DNA of 64,000 bases from Chryseobacterium indoltheticum (GTDB lineage Bacteria; Bacteroidota; Bacteroidia; Flavobacteriales; Weeksellaceae): NCBI RefSeq assembly GCF_003815915.1, contig NZ_CP033929.1:806001-870000 (forward strand). The letters run 5' to 3'. The notes below the pieces were generated by a model. That model was not told the origin of the DNA. It did no database searches and saw only the letters and a program-made list of their open reading frames with translations. Position 1 is the first letter of the stretch. The number at the start of each line of letters is the position of its first letter. Positions 25,968 to 33,381 of this stretch are shown piece after piece. Position numbers and translations under genes: made by a program.

Positions 25968-26984
25968 TTATTTTGATAAAAAATCCAAAACTGAAAAATC
26001 TCCCAAAGAAATTTCTCTGGCAACTCCAAAGTATTGAGCGGAGCTTCCGATCATTGAGTTGGAAAGATTTCCGTGATCGATCACTGTTTTCTCCTGAATT
26101 AATGAGTTGTCAATATTTGAATTGATTACTTTCGTTCCTTTTCCTAATGAAACGTAAGGTCCGATTTTCGAGTTTGAAATTTCAACTCCTTCGCCAATAT
26201 AGCAAGGCTGAATAATCAACGAGTTTTGAATATTAGCAGACTGAGGAAACTCTGTAAACTCATCTTTTTCGTATTCTAAAATCTTCCCATTGGTCTCTAC
26301 AGTTGCGTTTTTGTTTCCGCAATCCATCCAGTCGTCGACTTTTCCTAAAGAAAATTTTGCTCCGGCTTGACGAAGGTTTTCCAAAGCAGTTGTCAACTGA
26401 TATTCGCCACTTACTTTAATATTGTTATCCATGATATGGTTGATCTCAGACATCAGTTTTTCTGCAGAATTAAAGTAGTAAATACCAATAATCGCCAAAT
26501 CTGAAACAAAAGTCGCAGGTTTTTCAACAAAATCTGTGATAAAACCGTAATCATCCAATTTTACAACACCAAAAGCTGAAGGATCTTCTACTTTTTTCAC
26601 CCAGATTACACCATCAGAATTGGTATCTAAAGTGAAATCTGCTCTGAAAAGTGTATCTGCATAAGCGATCACAACATTTCCCTGCATAGATTCTTCGGCG
26701 CATTTTATTGAATGGGCTGTCCCAAGAGGTTCAAGCTGGTGGTAAATAGTTCCTTTTGCGCCTAGTTTTTCTGCTATTTTAAGTAATGATGCTTCTACTT
26801 CTGCTCCAAAATCTCCAATAATAAATGCTACCTCTTCAATTTTTTCACCTGCCACTTTAGCGATATCTTCCACTAATCTCTGTACGATTGGTTTTCCTGC
26901 AATGGGAATCAACGGCTTAGGAACTGTTAATGTATGCGGTCTCAATCTTGAGCCCTTTCCTGCCATTGGAACAATAATTTTCAT
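25968..26984 (-). CDS. Sugar-1-phosphate nucleotidyltransferase
   Basis: A 338-aa, GT-A-like nucleotidylyltransferase that would activate a sugar-1-phosphate to an NDP-sugar. The N-terminal signature MKIIVPMAGKGSRLRPHTLT with VPKPLIPIAGKPIVQ (about residues 1-35) is the nucleotide-binding loop and the PKP lysine. VIAYADTLF carries the metal-binding Asp, and DFVEKPATF the sugar-binding EKP. The C-terminus (about 240-338) has hexapeptide-type left-handed helix repeats (NSLIQPCYIGEGVEISNSKIG pattern). Glucose-1-phosphate is the most likely substrate type, dTTP or UTP undecided. It follows the flippase gene by 33 bp, so a role in surface polysaccharide is likely. Confidence 0.88.
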   Translation of the reverse strand: MKIIVPMAGKGSRLRPHTLTVPKPLIPIAGKPIVQRLVEDIAKVAGEKIEEVAFIIGDFGAEVEASLLKIAEKLGAKGTIYHQLEPLGTAHSIKCAEESMQGNVVIAYADTLFRADFTLDTNSDGVIWVKKVEDPSAFGVVKLDDYGFITDFVEKPATFVSDLAIIGIYYFNSAEKLMSEINHIMDNNIKVSGEYQLTTALENLRQAGAKFSLGKVDDWMDCGNKNATVETNGKILEYEKDEFTEFPQSANIQNSLIIQPCYIGEGVEISNSKIGPYVSLGKGTKVINSNIDNSLIQEKTVIDHGNLSNSMIGSSAQYFGVAREISLGDFSVLDFLSK

Positions 26985-27017
26985 ATATGAATGTTTGTTT
27001 TATTTATAAAGTTTAAT

Positions 27018-28472
27018 TTAAGATCTTCTTAGAATTTTATTAATCATTGTTCTTTCGTTATACGCCAAAAACGCAATGAAGAAAAGAAACAATCCGTTTC
27101 CAATTAAATAATTGTGCCGGAAATAATAAAATGATATCATCGAAATTGCAATAGACAGCGATAGATAAATTGCTATTTTGGATGTGTTATAATGAATCGG
27201 GTATTGTGATTTCCCCCAAAGGTAGGAAATAATCATCATACTTGTATACGTAATTAATGCTGCAAAAGCACTTGCCCAATATCCGTATGTAGGAATAAAT
27301 GTGAAGTTGATAAAAATGGTAATTGCAGCTCCGATTAAAGAAATGTACAACCCGACTCTTGTTTGATCTGAAAGTTTGTACCAGATCGATAGATTGAGAT
27401 AAATCCCTAGAAATAAGGCGCCTAACATTACAAAAGGTATAATCTCAATTCCTTCATAATAAAGTGGATTTTTTAAATATTTTTCGGAAATCCATTGTAG
27501 ATTTACCATCAATCCGATGTATATTAAACAATTGCAGATCACAAAAATATCCATTAAAACGGCGTAAGTTTTATGATTGCTTTTGTCTTTAAAACTTGAG
27601 AAAAAATAAGGTTCAATTCCTAATTGATAGGCCTGTCTGAAAACCGTGATGAAAGTTGCAATTTTGTAAACTGCACCATAAACTCCGATCTGATGCTTTG
27701 CTTCTTCTTTAGGAAGTAGATATTTTAAAAACTGTCGGTCTAAAGTCTGATTGATAATTCCTGCCAATCCTGCAATCATTACCGGCCAGGAATAGTTCAT
27801 GATTCTTTTCCAAAGCTTAAAGTCGAACTTTTTAAAGCTGAAATTCACAAATTCTTTTCCTACAATCGCTAAAGTGATGATGCTCTGTACCAAATTGGCG
27901 ATGAAAACATAGCCGACCCCAATTTCAGGATTATATTTAATTCCTAAAATTCCATTAGGATAAGTAGGAAGCCATTTAATGAAAAATACGACTAAAAAGT
28001 AATACGCTAAAGAACCAATCACCTTTGAAAGCATATACTGAACAGGTTTTCCTTCAAGCCTTAAAACAGCAGAAGGAATGGTAGAAAACGCATCGAAGGA
28101 TAAAATAAAAAGGAAAATAATTAAATAATTAACCTGATCCGGAGTTTCGAAAGCATTTGCAAGATCCTGCCTGAAAACATATCCTAAAATCAAATAAATA
28201 AAACCTGTTCCTAATATACTTAGAGCACAGGTAGACACTAAAGTTTTCTTATCAATATCACCTTCCTGCGCAAAACGGAAAAAAGAAGTTTCCATCCCAT
28301 GAGTCAGGAAAACGGTGATCACTCCGGCAATAGAATACCAATCTACGAAAGGTGACGAAGCAGAAGGTCCGAAAGCTTTTGTTACGATGGGTGCAATAAG
28401 AAATGGGAAAATTCTTACCAATACTGAACTGAGCCCGTAAACAGCGGTTTGTCCAAATAGTTTCTTATACAA
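27018..28472 (-). CDS. Polysaccharide flippase (Wzx/MATE-like membrane protein)
   Basis: A polytopic inner-membrane protein with about 12-14 hydrophobic helices along its length, in the oligosaccharide-flippase group (N-terminus YKKLFGQTAVYGLSSVLVRI; NYSWPVMIAGLAGIINQTLD in the middle). It probably moves lipid-linked sugars across the membrane. There is no ATG at the start. The frame allows TTG 28493 or TTG 28472; I prefer 28472 (484 aa) because an exact minus-strand -7 element occupies 28491-28498 and would exclude the upstream codon from the transcript. In operon with the sugar nucleotidyltransferase. Confidence 0.82.
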   Translation of the reverse strand: MYKKLFGQTAVYGLSSVLVRIFPFLIAPIVTKAFGPSASSPFVDWYSIAGVITVFLTHGMETSFFRFAQEGDIDKKTLVSTCALSILGTGFIYLILGYVFRQDLANAFETPDQVNYLIIFLFILSFDAFSTIPSAVLRLEGKPVQYMLSKVIGSLAYYFLVVFFIKWLPTYPNGILGIKYNPEIGVGYVFIANLVQSIITLAIVGKEFVNFSFKKFDFKLWKRIMNYSWPVMIAGLAGIINQTLDRQFLKYLLPKEEAKHQIGVYGAVYKIATFITVFRQAYQLGIEPYFFSSFKDKSNHKTYAVLMDIFVICNCLIYIGLMVNLQWISEKYLKNPLYYEGIEIIPFVMLGALFLGIYLNLSIWYKLSDQTRVGLYISLIGAAITIFINFTFIPTYGYWASAFAALITYTSMMIISYLWGKSQYPIHYNTSKIAIYLSLSIAISMISFYYFRHNYLIGNGLFLFFIAFLAYNERTMINKILRRS

Positions 28473-28490
28473 TTTTAGGTTTTTAAAATG

Positions 28491-28498
28491 CAAATGTA
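28491..28498 (-). promoter_or_regulatory. Candidate -7 element of the flippase promoter
   Basis: Minus-strand TACATTTG, an exact consensus match. It overlaps the upstream TTG codon of the flippase frame and so supports the later TTG start at 28472. A TTG lies about 14 bp further upstream (28513-28515), slightly close for a -33 element. Confidence 0.5.
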
Positions 28499-28553
28499 AA
28501 TATTAGAATTCACAATTTTCTGATTGATGTTTAAAAATCACTTTGGAAAATAT

Positions 28554-28561
28554 TAAATTTG
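28554..28561 (+). promoter_or_regulatory. Candidate -7 element of the dihydroorotase promoter
   Basis: TAAATTTG is an exact TAnnTTTG match, 31 bp before ATG 28593. A clear -33 element is lacking. Confidence 0.42.
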
Positions 28562-28592
28562 TGCAATATCAATCTTATATATAAAAGTAAAA

Positions 28593-29930
28593 ATGAAAAT
28601 TCTTATAAAAAATGCTCAAATCGTCAACGAAGGTCAAATCATCAAAAGTGATATTCTGATTGAAAACGATGTGATTTCTAAAATTGATTCTCAAATTTCT
28701 GAAGATGCTGACCAAATTATTGATGCTGAAGGAAAATACCTTTTACCCGGAGTTATTGATGATCAGGTGCATTTCCGTGAACCCGGTTTAACACATAAAG
28801 GTGAAATAGAAACTGAATCCCGTGCAGCAATTGCAGGCGGAACCACAAGTTTCATTGACCAACCCAATACGGTTCCAAATGCGGTTACGCAGGAATTATT
28901 AGCCGATAAATACGAAATAGCATCGCAAAAAGCTTACGCAAACTACGGTTTTATGATGGGCGGAACGAATGATAATTTGGAGGAAGTATTAAAAACGAAT
29001 CCTAGAAATGTTCCCGGAATTAAGCTGTTTTTAGGTTCGTCAACAGGGAATATGTTGGTTGATAATCCTGAAACATTAGAAAATATTTTCAGCAATACAA
29101 AAATGCTGATTGCTGTTCACTGTGAAGATGAAGCAACGATAAAAGCCAATACTCAAAAATATCTTGATGAATATGGTGAAGATATCCCTGTGAAATTCCA
29201 TCATTTGATAAGAAGCGAAGAAGCCTGTTGTAAATCTTCTTCAAAAGCAGTTGAACTGGCGAAAAAAACAGGAGCAAGACTTCACGTTTTTCATCTTTCG
29301 ACGGCAAAAGAGATGGAACTTTTCAGAAATGATATTCCTTTAAAAGATAAAAAAATTACCGCAGAAGTTTGTGTTCATCATTTGACATTTACCAATGAAG
29401 ATTATGATACAAAAGGCGGATTAATCAAATGGAATCCTGCAGTAAAAACTCAAAAAGACAAAGATGCACTTTGGGAAGCGTTGCTGGATGACAGAATCGA
29501 TGTGATTGCAACCGATCATGCGCCTCACACTTGGGAAGAAAAACAAAATGTGTATACAAAATGCCCTTCCGGAGCGCCTTTGGTTCAGCATTCTTTGGTT
29601 GTGATGCTTGAAAACTATAAAAATGGAAAAATTTCTTTAGAAAAAATCGTTGAAAAAATGTCTCATAATCCTGCAATTCTTTTCAGAGTTGAGAAAAGAG
29701 GTTTCGTAAGAGAAGGATACAAAGCAGATTTGGTTTTGGTTGATTTAAATGAAAACTGGACGGTTGCCAAAGAAAATATCCTTTACAAGTGCGGTTGGAG
29801 CCCGTTGGAAGGTATGAATTTCCATTCTAAAGTCACGCATACTTTTGTCAACGGAAATCTGGTTTATGACAATGGAAAAATTAATGAGCAAAAATTCGGA
29901 GAGCGTTTGCTTTTTGAAGTTCAGGAATAA
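28593..29930 (+). CDS. pyrC: Dihydroorotase (amidohydrolase family)
   Basis: A 445-aa metal-dependent amidohydrolase; dihydroorotase closes carbamoyl-aspartate to dihydroorotate in pyrimidine synthesis. Visible sites are GVIDDQVHFREPGLTHKGE (metal/substrate loop), the carboxylated-lysine segment GIKLFLGSSTGN, AVHCEDE, RLHVFHLSTAKE and the late Asp in VIATDHAPHTWEEK. The usual H-x-H at the first site reads Q-V-H here, so one canonical ligand is replaced by Gln. I believe this form is common in the Bacteroidota branch, but it deserves a check. Substrate could also be a hydantoin; dihydroorotate is favoured because EPGLTHK is typical of PyrC. Confidence 0.87.
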   Translation: MKILIKNAQIVNEGQIIKSDILIENDVISKIDSQISEDADQIIDAEGKYLLPGVIDDQVHFREPGLTHKGEIETESRAAIAGGTTSFIDQPNTVPNAVTQELLADKYEIASQKAYANYGFMMGGTNDNLEEVLKTNPRNVPGIKLFLGSSTGNMLVDNPETLENIFSNTKMLIAVHCEDEATIKANTQKYLDEYGEDIPVKFHHLIRSEEACCKSSSKAVELAKKTGARLHVFHLSTAKEMELFRNDIPLKDKKITAEVCVHHLTFTNEDYDTKGGLIKWNPAVKTQKDKDALWEALLDDRIDVIATDHAPHTWEEKQNVYTKCPSGAPLVQHSLVVMLENYKNGKISLEKIVEKMSHNPAILFRVEKRGFVREGYKADLVLVDLNENWTVAKENILYKCGWSPLEGMNFHSKVTHTFVNGNLVYDNGKINEQKFGERLLFEVQE

Positions 29931-29940
29931 ATAAACTCAT

Positions 29941-29975
29941 AATAAAGGCTTTTCAAATTTTGAAAAGCCTTTATT
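29941..29975. terminator. Perfect bidirectional terminator hairpin
   Basis: 17-bp arms AATAAAGGCTTTTCAAA / TTTGAAAAGCCTTTATT around one T lie between convergent dihydroorotase and azoreductase genes. Confidence 0.85.
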
Positions 29976-29999
29976 ATGTACTAACAATGAATTTAAAAA

Positions 30000-30602
30000 C
30001 TAATCAATCACAATACTTTCAATCGCCTTTTGCAAAGAAGATTCCATAATTCCCGGAATTGCCAAACCTTCTGCACGGAATACGCTTACATCTTTAACGC
30101 CATAAAAACCAAAAACATTCTTTATATAAGGAACATTGGAATCATACACTTGATAAGGACCTTCCGAATAAATATTTCCGGATGTAAAAGCAATGTATAA
30201 TTTTTTGTCATTCAGCAAACCTTGAGGTCCGTTTTCATCATATTTAAAAGTGTATCCTGCTCTTGAAGTAAAATCAAAATACGCTCGCAGTGTAGCCGGA
30301 ACGGAAAAATTATACATCGGAGAATCGATAACAATAATATCGGATTCCTGCAATTCTGAAATTAAATTTTCAGAATATGTATTTATTAACTGCTGTTCGG
30401 GAGAATGACTTTCTGCTGGAGAAAAAAAAGTGTTGATGTGTATTTCTTCCAAAAGCGGTATAAGGTTTTTTGTAAGGTCACGCTCCTTCACAATGCTGCC
30501 AGGATATTTTTCCTGAATCTTTTCTATGACACTATTGCCTAATTTTCTGCTTGCAGATACTTCTGTTCTCGGACTTGAGATGATATGCAAAATTTGTTTC
30601 AT
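30000..30602 (-). CDS. azoR: FMN-dependent NADH:quinone/azo reductase
   Basis: A 200-aa flavodoxin-fold oxidoreductase of the AzoR/Fmn_red_2 type that reduces quinones and azo compounds with NADH. SSPRTEVSASRKLGNSVIEK is the FMN phosphate-binding loop (about residues 10-29), and DSPMYNFSVPATLRAYFDF (about 93-112) is the characteristic second FMN segment. AFTSGNIYSEGPYQVYDSN is the third. It is divergent from an HxlR-family regulator, a common arrangement for quinone- or electrophile-responsive reductases, and a palindrome that could be the operator lies in the shared intergenic region. Confidence 0.93.
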   Translation of the reverse strand: MKQILHIISSPRTEVSASRKLGNSVIEKIQEKYPGSIVKERDLTKNLIPLLEEIHINTFFSPAESHSPEQQLINTYSENLISELQESDIIVIDSPMYNFSVPATLRAYFDFTSRAGYTFKYDENGPQGLLNDKKLYIAFTSGNIYSEGPYQVYDSNVPYIKNVFGFYGVKDVSVFRAEGLAIPGIMESSLQKAIESIVID

Positions 30603-30626
30603 GTTTTAAATTTTAAATTTCTTTGA

Positions 30627-30690
30627 CAAAATTATGTACATTTGCTTATCAAAAGTTAGTAGTGAACAAAAGGTTAGCAGTAACCTTTTG
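30627..30690. promoter_or_regulatory. Divergent azoR/hxlR promoter region with palindromic operator
   Basis: A perfect palindrome has 10-bp arms, CAAAAGGTTA (30667-30676) and TAACCTTTTG (30681-30690), around GCAG. A related half-site, CAAAAGTTAGTAGT (30650-30663), lies just left. A minus-strand -7 match for azoR (TAATTTTG) is at 30627-30634, and a plus-strand -7 match for hxlR (TACATTTG) is at 30637-30644. Binding at these sites would cover the upstream part of the azoR promoter and the start of the hxlR transcript, consistent with autoregulation by the HxlR protein. Confidence 0.7.
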
Positions 30691-30708
30691 GTTAGTTAAA
30701 ATCTGTTT

Positions 30709-31086
30709 ATGGAAAAAAGTCTTGAATTAGAAGAACCCATTACCGCTCAAAGATGCTCCGAAAGTCTCTCTTCCGTGGAAGATGCCATTTACGTAATCGG
30801 TGGAAAATGGAAGCTGAAAATTATTATTGCGTTACAGGAAAACGGAAATATTCGGTTCAATGAGCTTCAGAGAATCGTTGTTGGAATATCTGCAAGGGTA
30901 CTTTCAAATGAGCTGAAAGATTTAGAATTAAATGGTTTTGTCAAAAGAATTGTACATTCAGAACAGACGCCTGTGATTGTAGAATATATTTCTACAGATT
31001 ACAGCAAGACTTTGAAAACTGTGATTATGGCGCTTTCTGAATGGGGAAGAGCACATAAAAATAATATTAAGCAAGATTTATTTTAA
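30709..31086 (+). CDS. HxlR family transcriptional regulator
   Basis: A 125-aa winged-helix regulator. The HxlR signature is visible: a conserved Cys (RCSESLSSVEDAIYVIGGKW, Cys about residue 16), GGKWKLKIIIALQENGNIRF, the recognition helix region GISARVLSNELKDLELNGFV, and the wing VKRIVHSEQTPVIVEYIST. Members sense electrophiles, quinones or formaldehyde by cysteine chemistry and usually control a divergent reductase. Here that partner is azoR, with a strong palindrome between. Its 3' end overlaps that of the convergent AraC-type gene by four bases. Confidence 0.92.
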   Translation: MEKSLELEEPITAQRCSESLSSVEDAIYVIGGKWKLKIIIALQENGNIRFNELQRIVVGISARVLSNELKDLELNGFVKRIVHSEQTPVIVEYISTDYSKTLKTVIMALSEWGRAHKNNIKQDLF

Positions 31087-31979
31087 TTAAAAGACTGCCT
31101 AAATTCCAAAGGCGACATATTGGTTTTCTTCTTAAAAAGCGTACTGAAGGATTGAGAATGTTCAAATCCCAATTCGTATGCAATTTCACTTACCGAAAGT
31201 TCAGTGGTTGAAAGCTTTTCTTTCGCTTTACTGATCAGCTTTTCATGGATATGCTGCTGCGTGTTTTGTCCGGTTTGAATTCTCAAAAGATCACTTAAAT
31301 AATTAGCAGAAAGATTCATCGCTTCTGCAATTTGATGAACGGTCAAAAGTCCTTTTTCAGATGATTCTGTATTAAAATAAACGTTTAAATAAGATTCAAA
31401 TTTTGTCAAAAGCTGATGGCTTCCACTTTTTCTGGTGATAAACTGTCTCTCATAAAAACGCTTCGAATAATTCAACAACAATTCAATTTGCGATAAAATA
31501 ATTTCCTGCGTATGATGGTCGATATGTTGACATTCTTTATCAATTTTATATAAAATTTCGAGCAAATCATTCTCTTCATCTTCAGATAAATGTAAAGCTT
31601 CATTCACGGCATACGAGAAAAATCCATAAGAAGAAATCGTCTTTGCCAAAGAATGTTTCAGCAAAAAATCTTCATGAAAAATTAGAAGATAACCTGTATT
31701 TTCACAATCCATTGTCTTCAGATCAAGATACTGAACTTGGTTTGGTGCCGTAAAACTCAAGACACCTTTATCATAATCGTAATGTTGTTGTCCGTATTTT
31801 ATTTTTCCGGTTGCATTCCGTTTCAGGGCGACACAATAATATCTGCTTACAAAACCTTTCCATACCTCATCTTCTATAAAAACACTTTCATGAAGATTGA
31901 TAACACTTACCATCGGATGTTTAGGTTCGGGCAGCGAAAGCAGTTTGTGAAATGCAGAAATAGATTGTATGGTGTTCAT
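31083..31979 (-). CDS. AraC family transcriptional regulator
   Basis: 298 aa. An N-terminal cupin-like ligand domain (about residues 20-150) is followed by a C-terminal double helix-turn-helix (about 195-295): LTVHQIAEAMNLSANYLSDL and LSVSEIAYELGFEHSQSFST, then LFKKKTNMSPLEFR, which is the AraC/XylS signature. It lies upstream of an aldo/keto reductase gene on the other side of a 186-bp repeat-rich gap, in the same orientation but downstream of it. That, and the nearby redox enzymes, make oxidoreductase genes plausible targets, but this is not shown. Confidence 0.92.
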   Translation of the reverse strand: MNTIQSISAFHKLLSLPEPKHPMVSVINLHESVFIEDEVWKGFVSRYYCVALKRNATGKIKYGQQHYDYDKGVLSFTAPNQVQYLDLKTMDCENTGYLLIFHEDFLLKHSLAKTISSYGFFSYAVNEALHLSEDEENDLLEILYKIDKECQHIDHHTQEIILSQIELLLNYSKRFYERQFITRKSGSHQLLTKFESYLNVYFNTESSEKGLLTVHQIAEAMNLSANYLSDLLRIQTGQNTQQHIHEKLISKAKEKLSTTELSVSEIAYELGFEHSQSFSTLFKKKTNMSPLEFRQSFN

Positions 31980-32004
31980 GATTTTTAAGCTTTAATAATA
32001 ATTT

Positions 32005-32090
32005 TTGGGCGCCTATTTCCGTCTTCCACTCCCGCTTTTTTGCTTCACAAAAAGAGCTCCGTTCAAGCCGGGGCGCAACAGTATTGCGTT
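32005..32090. repeat. GC-rich dispersed-repeat-like segment
   Basis: A G+C-rich block within an AT-rich gap, from TTGGGCGCCTATTTCC through CCGCTTTTTTGCTTCACAAA to GCCGGGGCGCAACAG. It has no ORF and no clear hairpin of its own. The style (GGGCG ends with a CTTCACAAAAAGAGCTCCG core) resembles dispersed elements that I associate with Bacteroidota chromosomes. The attribution is from memory, and no second copy was recognised here. Confidence 0.45.
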
Positions 32091-32101
32091 TTAAGATCTA
32101 T

Positions 32102-32135
32102 AAACCTCATAGGTTTTCAAAAACCTATGAGGTTT
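32102..32135. repeat. Perfect palindrome with 16-bp arms
   Basis: AAACCTCATAGGTTTT / AAAACCTATGAGGTTT around CA, 31 bp past the stop of the aldo/keto reductase (minus strand). It could act as a terminator or be a REP-like element; T/A content on both sides is modest. Confidence 0.75.
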
Positions 32136-32165
32136 GAGTTGTTTTTTAACAATTAAAGGTACAAA

Positions 32166-33173
32166 TTAATAATCCAGCAATCCCATACTAAATTCATCAT
32201 AAGGCTTTCCGGTATACGTTCCCAATGGGACAATACTTTCCAGCTTCTGAAGATCAGATTCACTTAAAACAATTTTACTTGCTTCAATATTTTGTTCAAC
32301 ATATTTTCTGCGTTTCGTACCCGGAATTGGTATAATTCCTTTGCTGATAATCCAAGCTAATGCTAATTGTGACGAAGTGATTTCTTTTTCCTTTGCCAAA
32401 TTCTCAATCGCTTCAACCAGTTCAATGTTTTTATGAAAATGTTGCTCCTGGAAGCGTGGAATTCCTCTTCGGAAATCATTTTCTGGTAAGTCATTAATTG
32501 TTTTGATGTTGCCAGACAAAAATCCTCTTCCCAACGGTGAATAAGCGACAAAACCAATTCCTAATTCATTCAATGTTTTGATAACACCTTTTTCTTCAAC
32601 TGTTCTTTCAAAAAGAGAATATTCACTCTGAACTGCCGAAACAGGATGAACTGCATGTGCCCTTTTCACCGTTTCAGAAGAAACTTCAGACAAACCGATA
32701 TAACCGATCTTGCCTTCTTTCACCAAATCGCTCATTGCTCCGACAGTCTCTTCAACGGGAACATTTTTATCGAGGCGATGCATGTAATACAGGTCGATAT
32801 AATCAGTTTTCAGATTTTTCAGAGAACGTTCAATCGATTTTTTTACATAATCTTTCGTTCCGTTAATTTTCCAGGTTATTTGTTCGTTGTCATCAATTTC
32901 CCAAGCGAATTTTGTTGCGATGATATATTGGTCACGGTTTCCTTCAATGGCTTTGGCAATCAGCTGCTCATTTTTGAAAGGTCCGTACAAATCTGCCGTG
33001 TCGAGAAAATTACCACCCAATTCTAAAGAACGGTGAATGGTTGCAATTGCTTCTTTTTCATCGCTTTTACCGTACATATCTGCATCTCCAAAACCCGTCA
33101 TTCCCATACAGCCCAAACCGATATTCGGAATGATTAAACCCTGATTTCCTAATTTTACTTGATTCAATTTCAT
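32166..33173 (-). CDS. Aldo/keto reductase
   Basis: A 335-aa NAD(P)H-dependent TIM-barrel oxidoreductase. Start ATG 33173 (MKLNQVKLGNQGLIIPNIGL) is chosen because family similarity begins there; the frame is open further upstream through a dispersed repeat. The catalytic tetrad is visible: Asp and Tyr in NFLDTADLYGPFKNE, Lys in YIIATKFAW, and His in DLYYMHRLD. The cofactor-binding C-terminal segment reads IPIPGTKRRKYVEQNIEA. The closest described group is the YajO/Tas-like AKRs acting on aldehydes; the real substrate is unknown. Confidence 0.92.
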   Translation of the reverse strand: MKLNQVKLGNQGLIIPNIGLGCMGMTGFGDADMYGKSDEKEAIATIHRSLELGGNFLDTADLYGPFKNEQLIAKAIEGNRDQYIIATKFAWEIDDNEQITWKINGTKDYVKKSIERSLKNLKTDYIDLYYMHRLDKNVPVEETVGAMSDLVKEGKIGYIGLSEVSSETVKRAHAVHPVSAVQSEYSLFERTVEEKGVIKTLNELGIGFVAYSPLGRGFLSGNIKTINDLPENDFRRGIPRFQEQHFHKNIELVEAIENLAKEKEITSSQLALAWIISKGIIPIPGTKRRKYVEQNIEASKIVLSESDLQKLESIVPLGTYTGKPYDEFSMGLLDY

Positions 33174-33273
33174 AACGTTAAATTTTATTGATACAAAATT
33201 GATCAGAAATTCAGGATTGGATGTATGCAAAACGAAGATTGTCGTATGCAAATTACAGATTAATCCAATATTT

Positions 33274-33370
33274 GTCATTCTGACGAAGGAAGAATCTTTA
33301 CGCATAAAGTAGATTCCACGCTCCACTTCTGAACTCCGTTCGCAGACCTTCAGTCTGTGCTCTGAATGGC
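33274..33370. repeat. Dispersed repeat-like element with short inverted ends
   Basis: It begins GTCATTCTGACGAAGGAAGA and ends CTCTGAATGGC; the ends CATTC / GAATG are complementary. It includes AATCTTTACGC and AGATTCCACGC. The region upstream of the aldo/keto reductase is otherwise non-coding. CATTCTGACGAAGGAAGAATC-type sequences recur in many Bacteroidota genomes according to general knowledge; only one copy was noticed here. Confidence 0.5.
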
Positions 33371-33381
33371 AAAATAGATGT

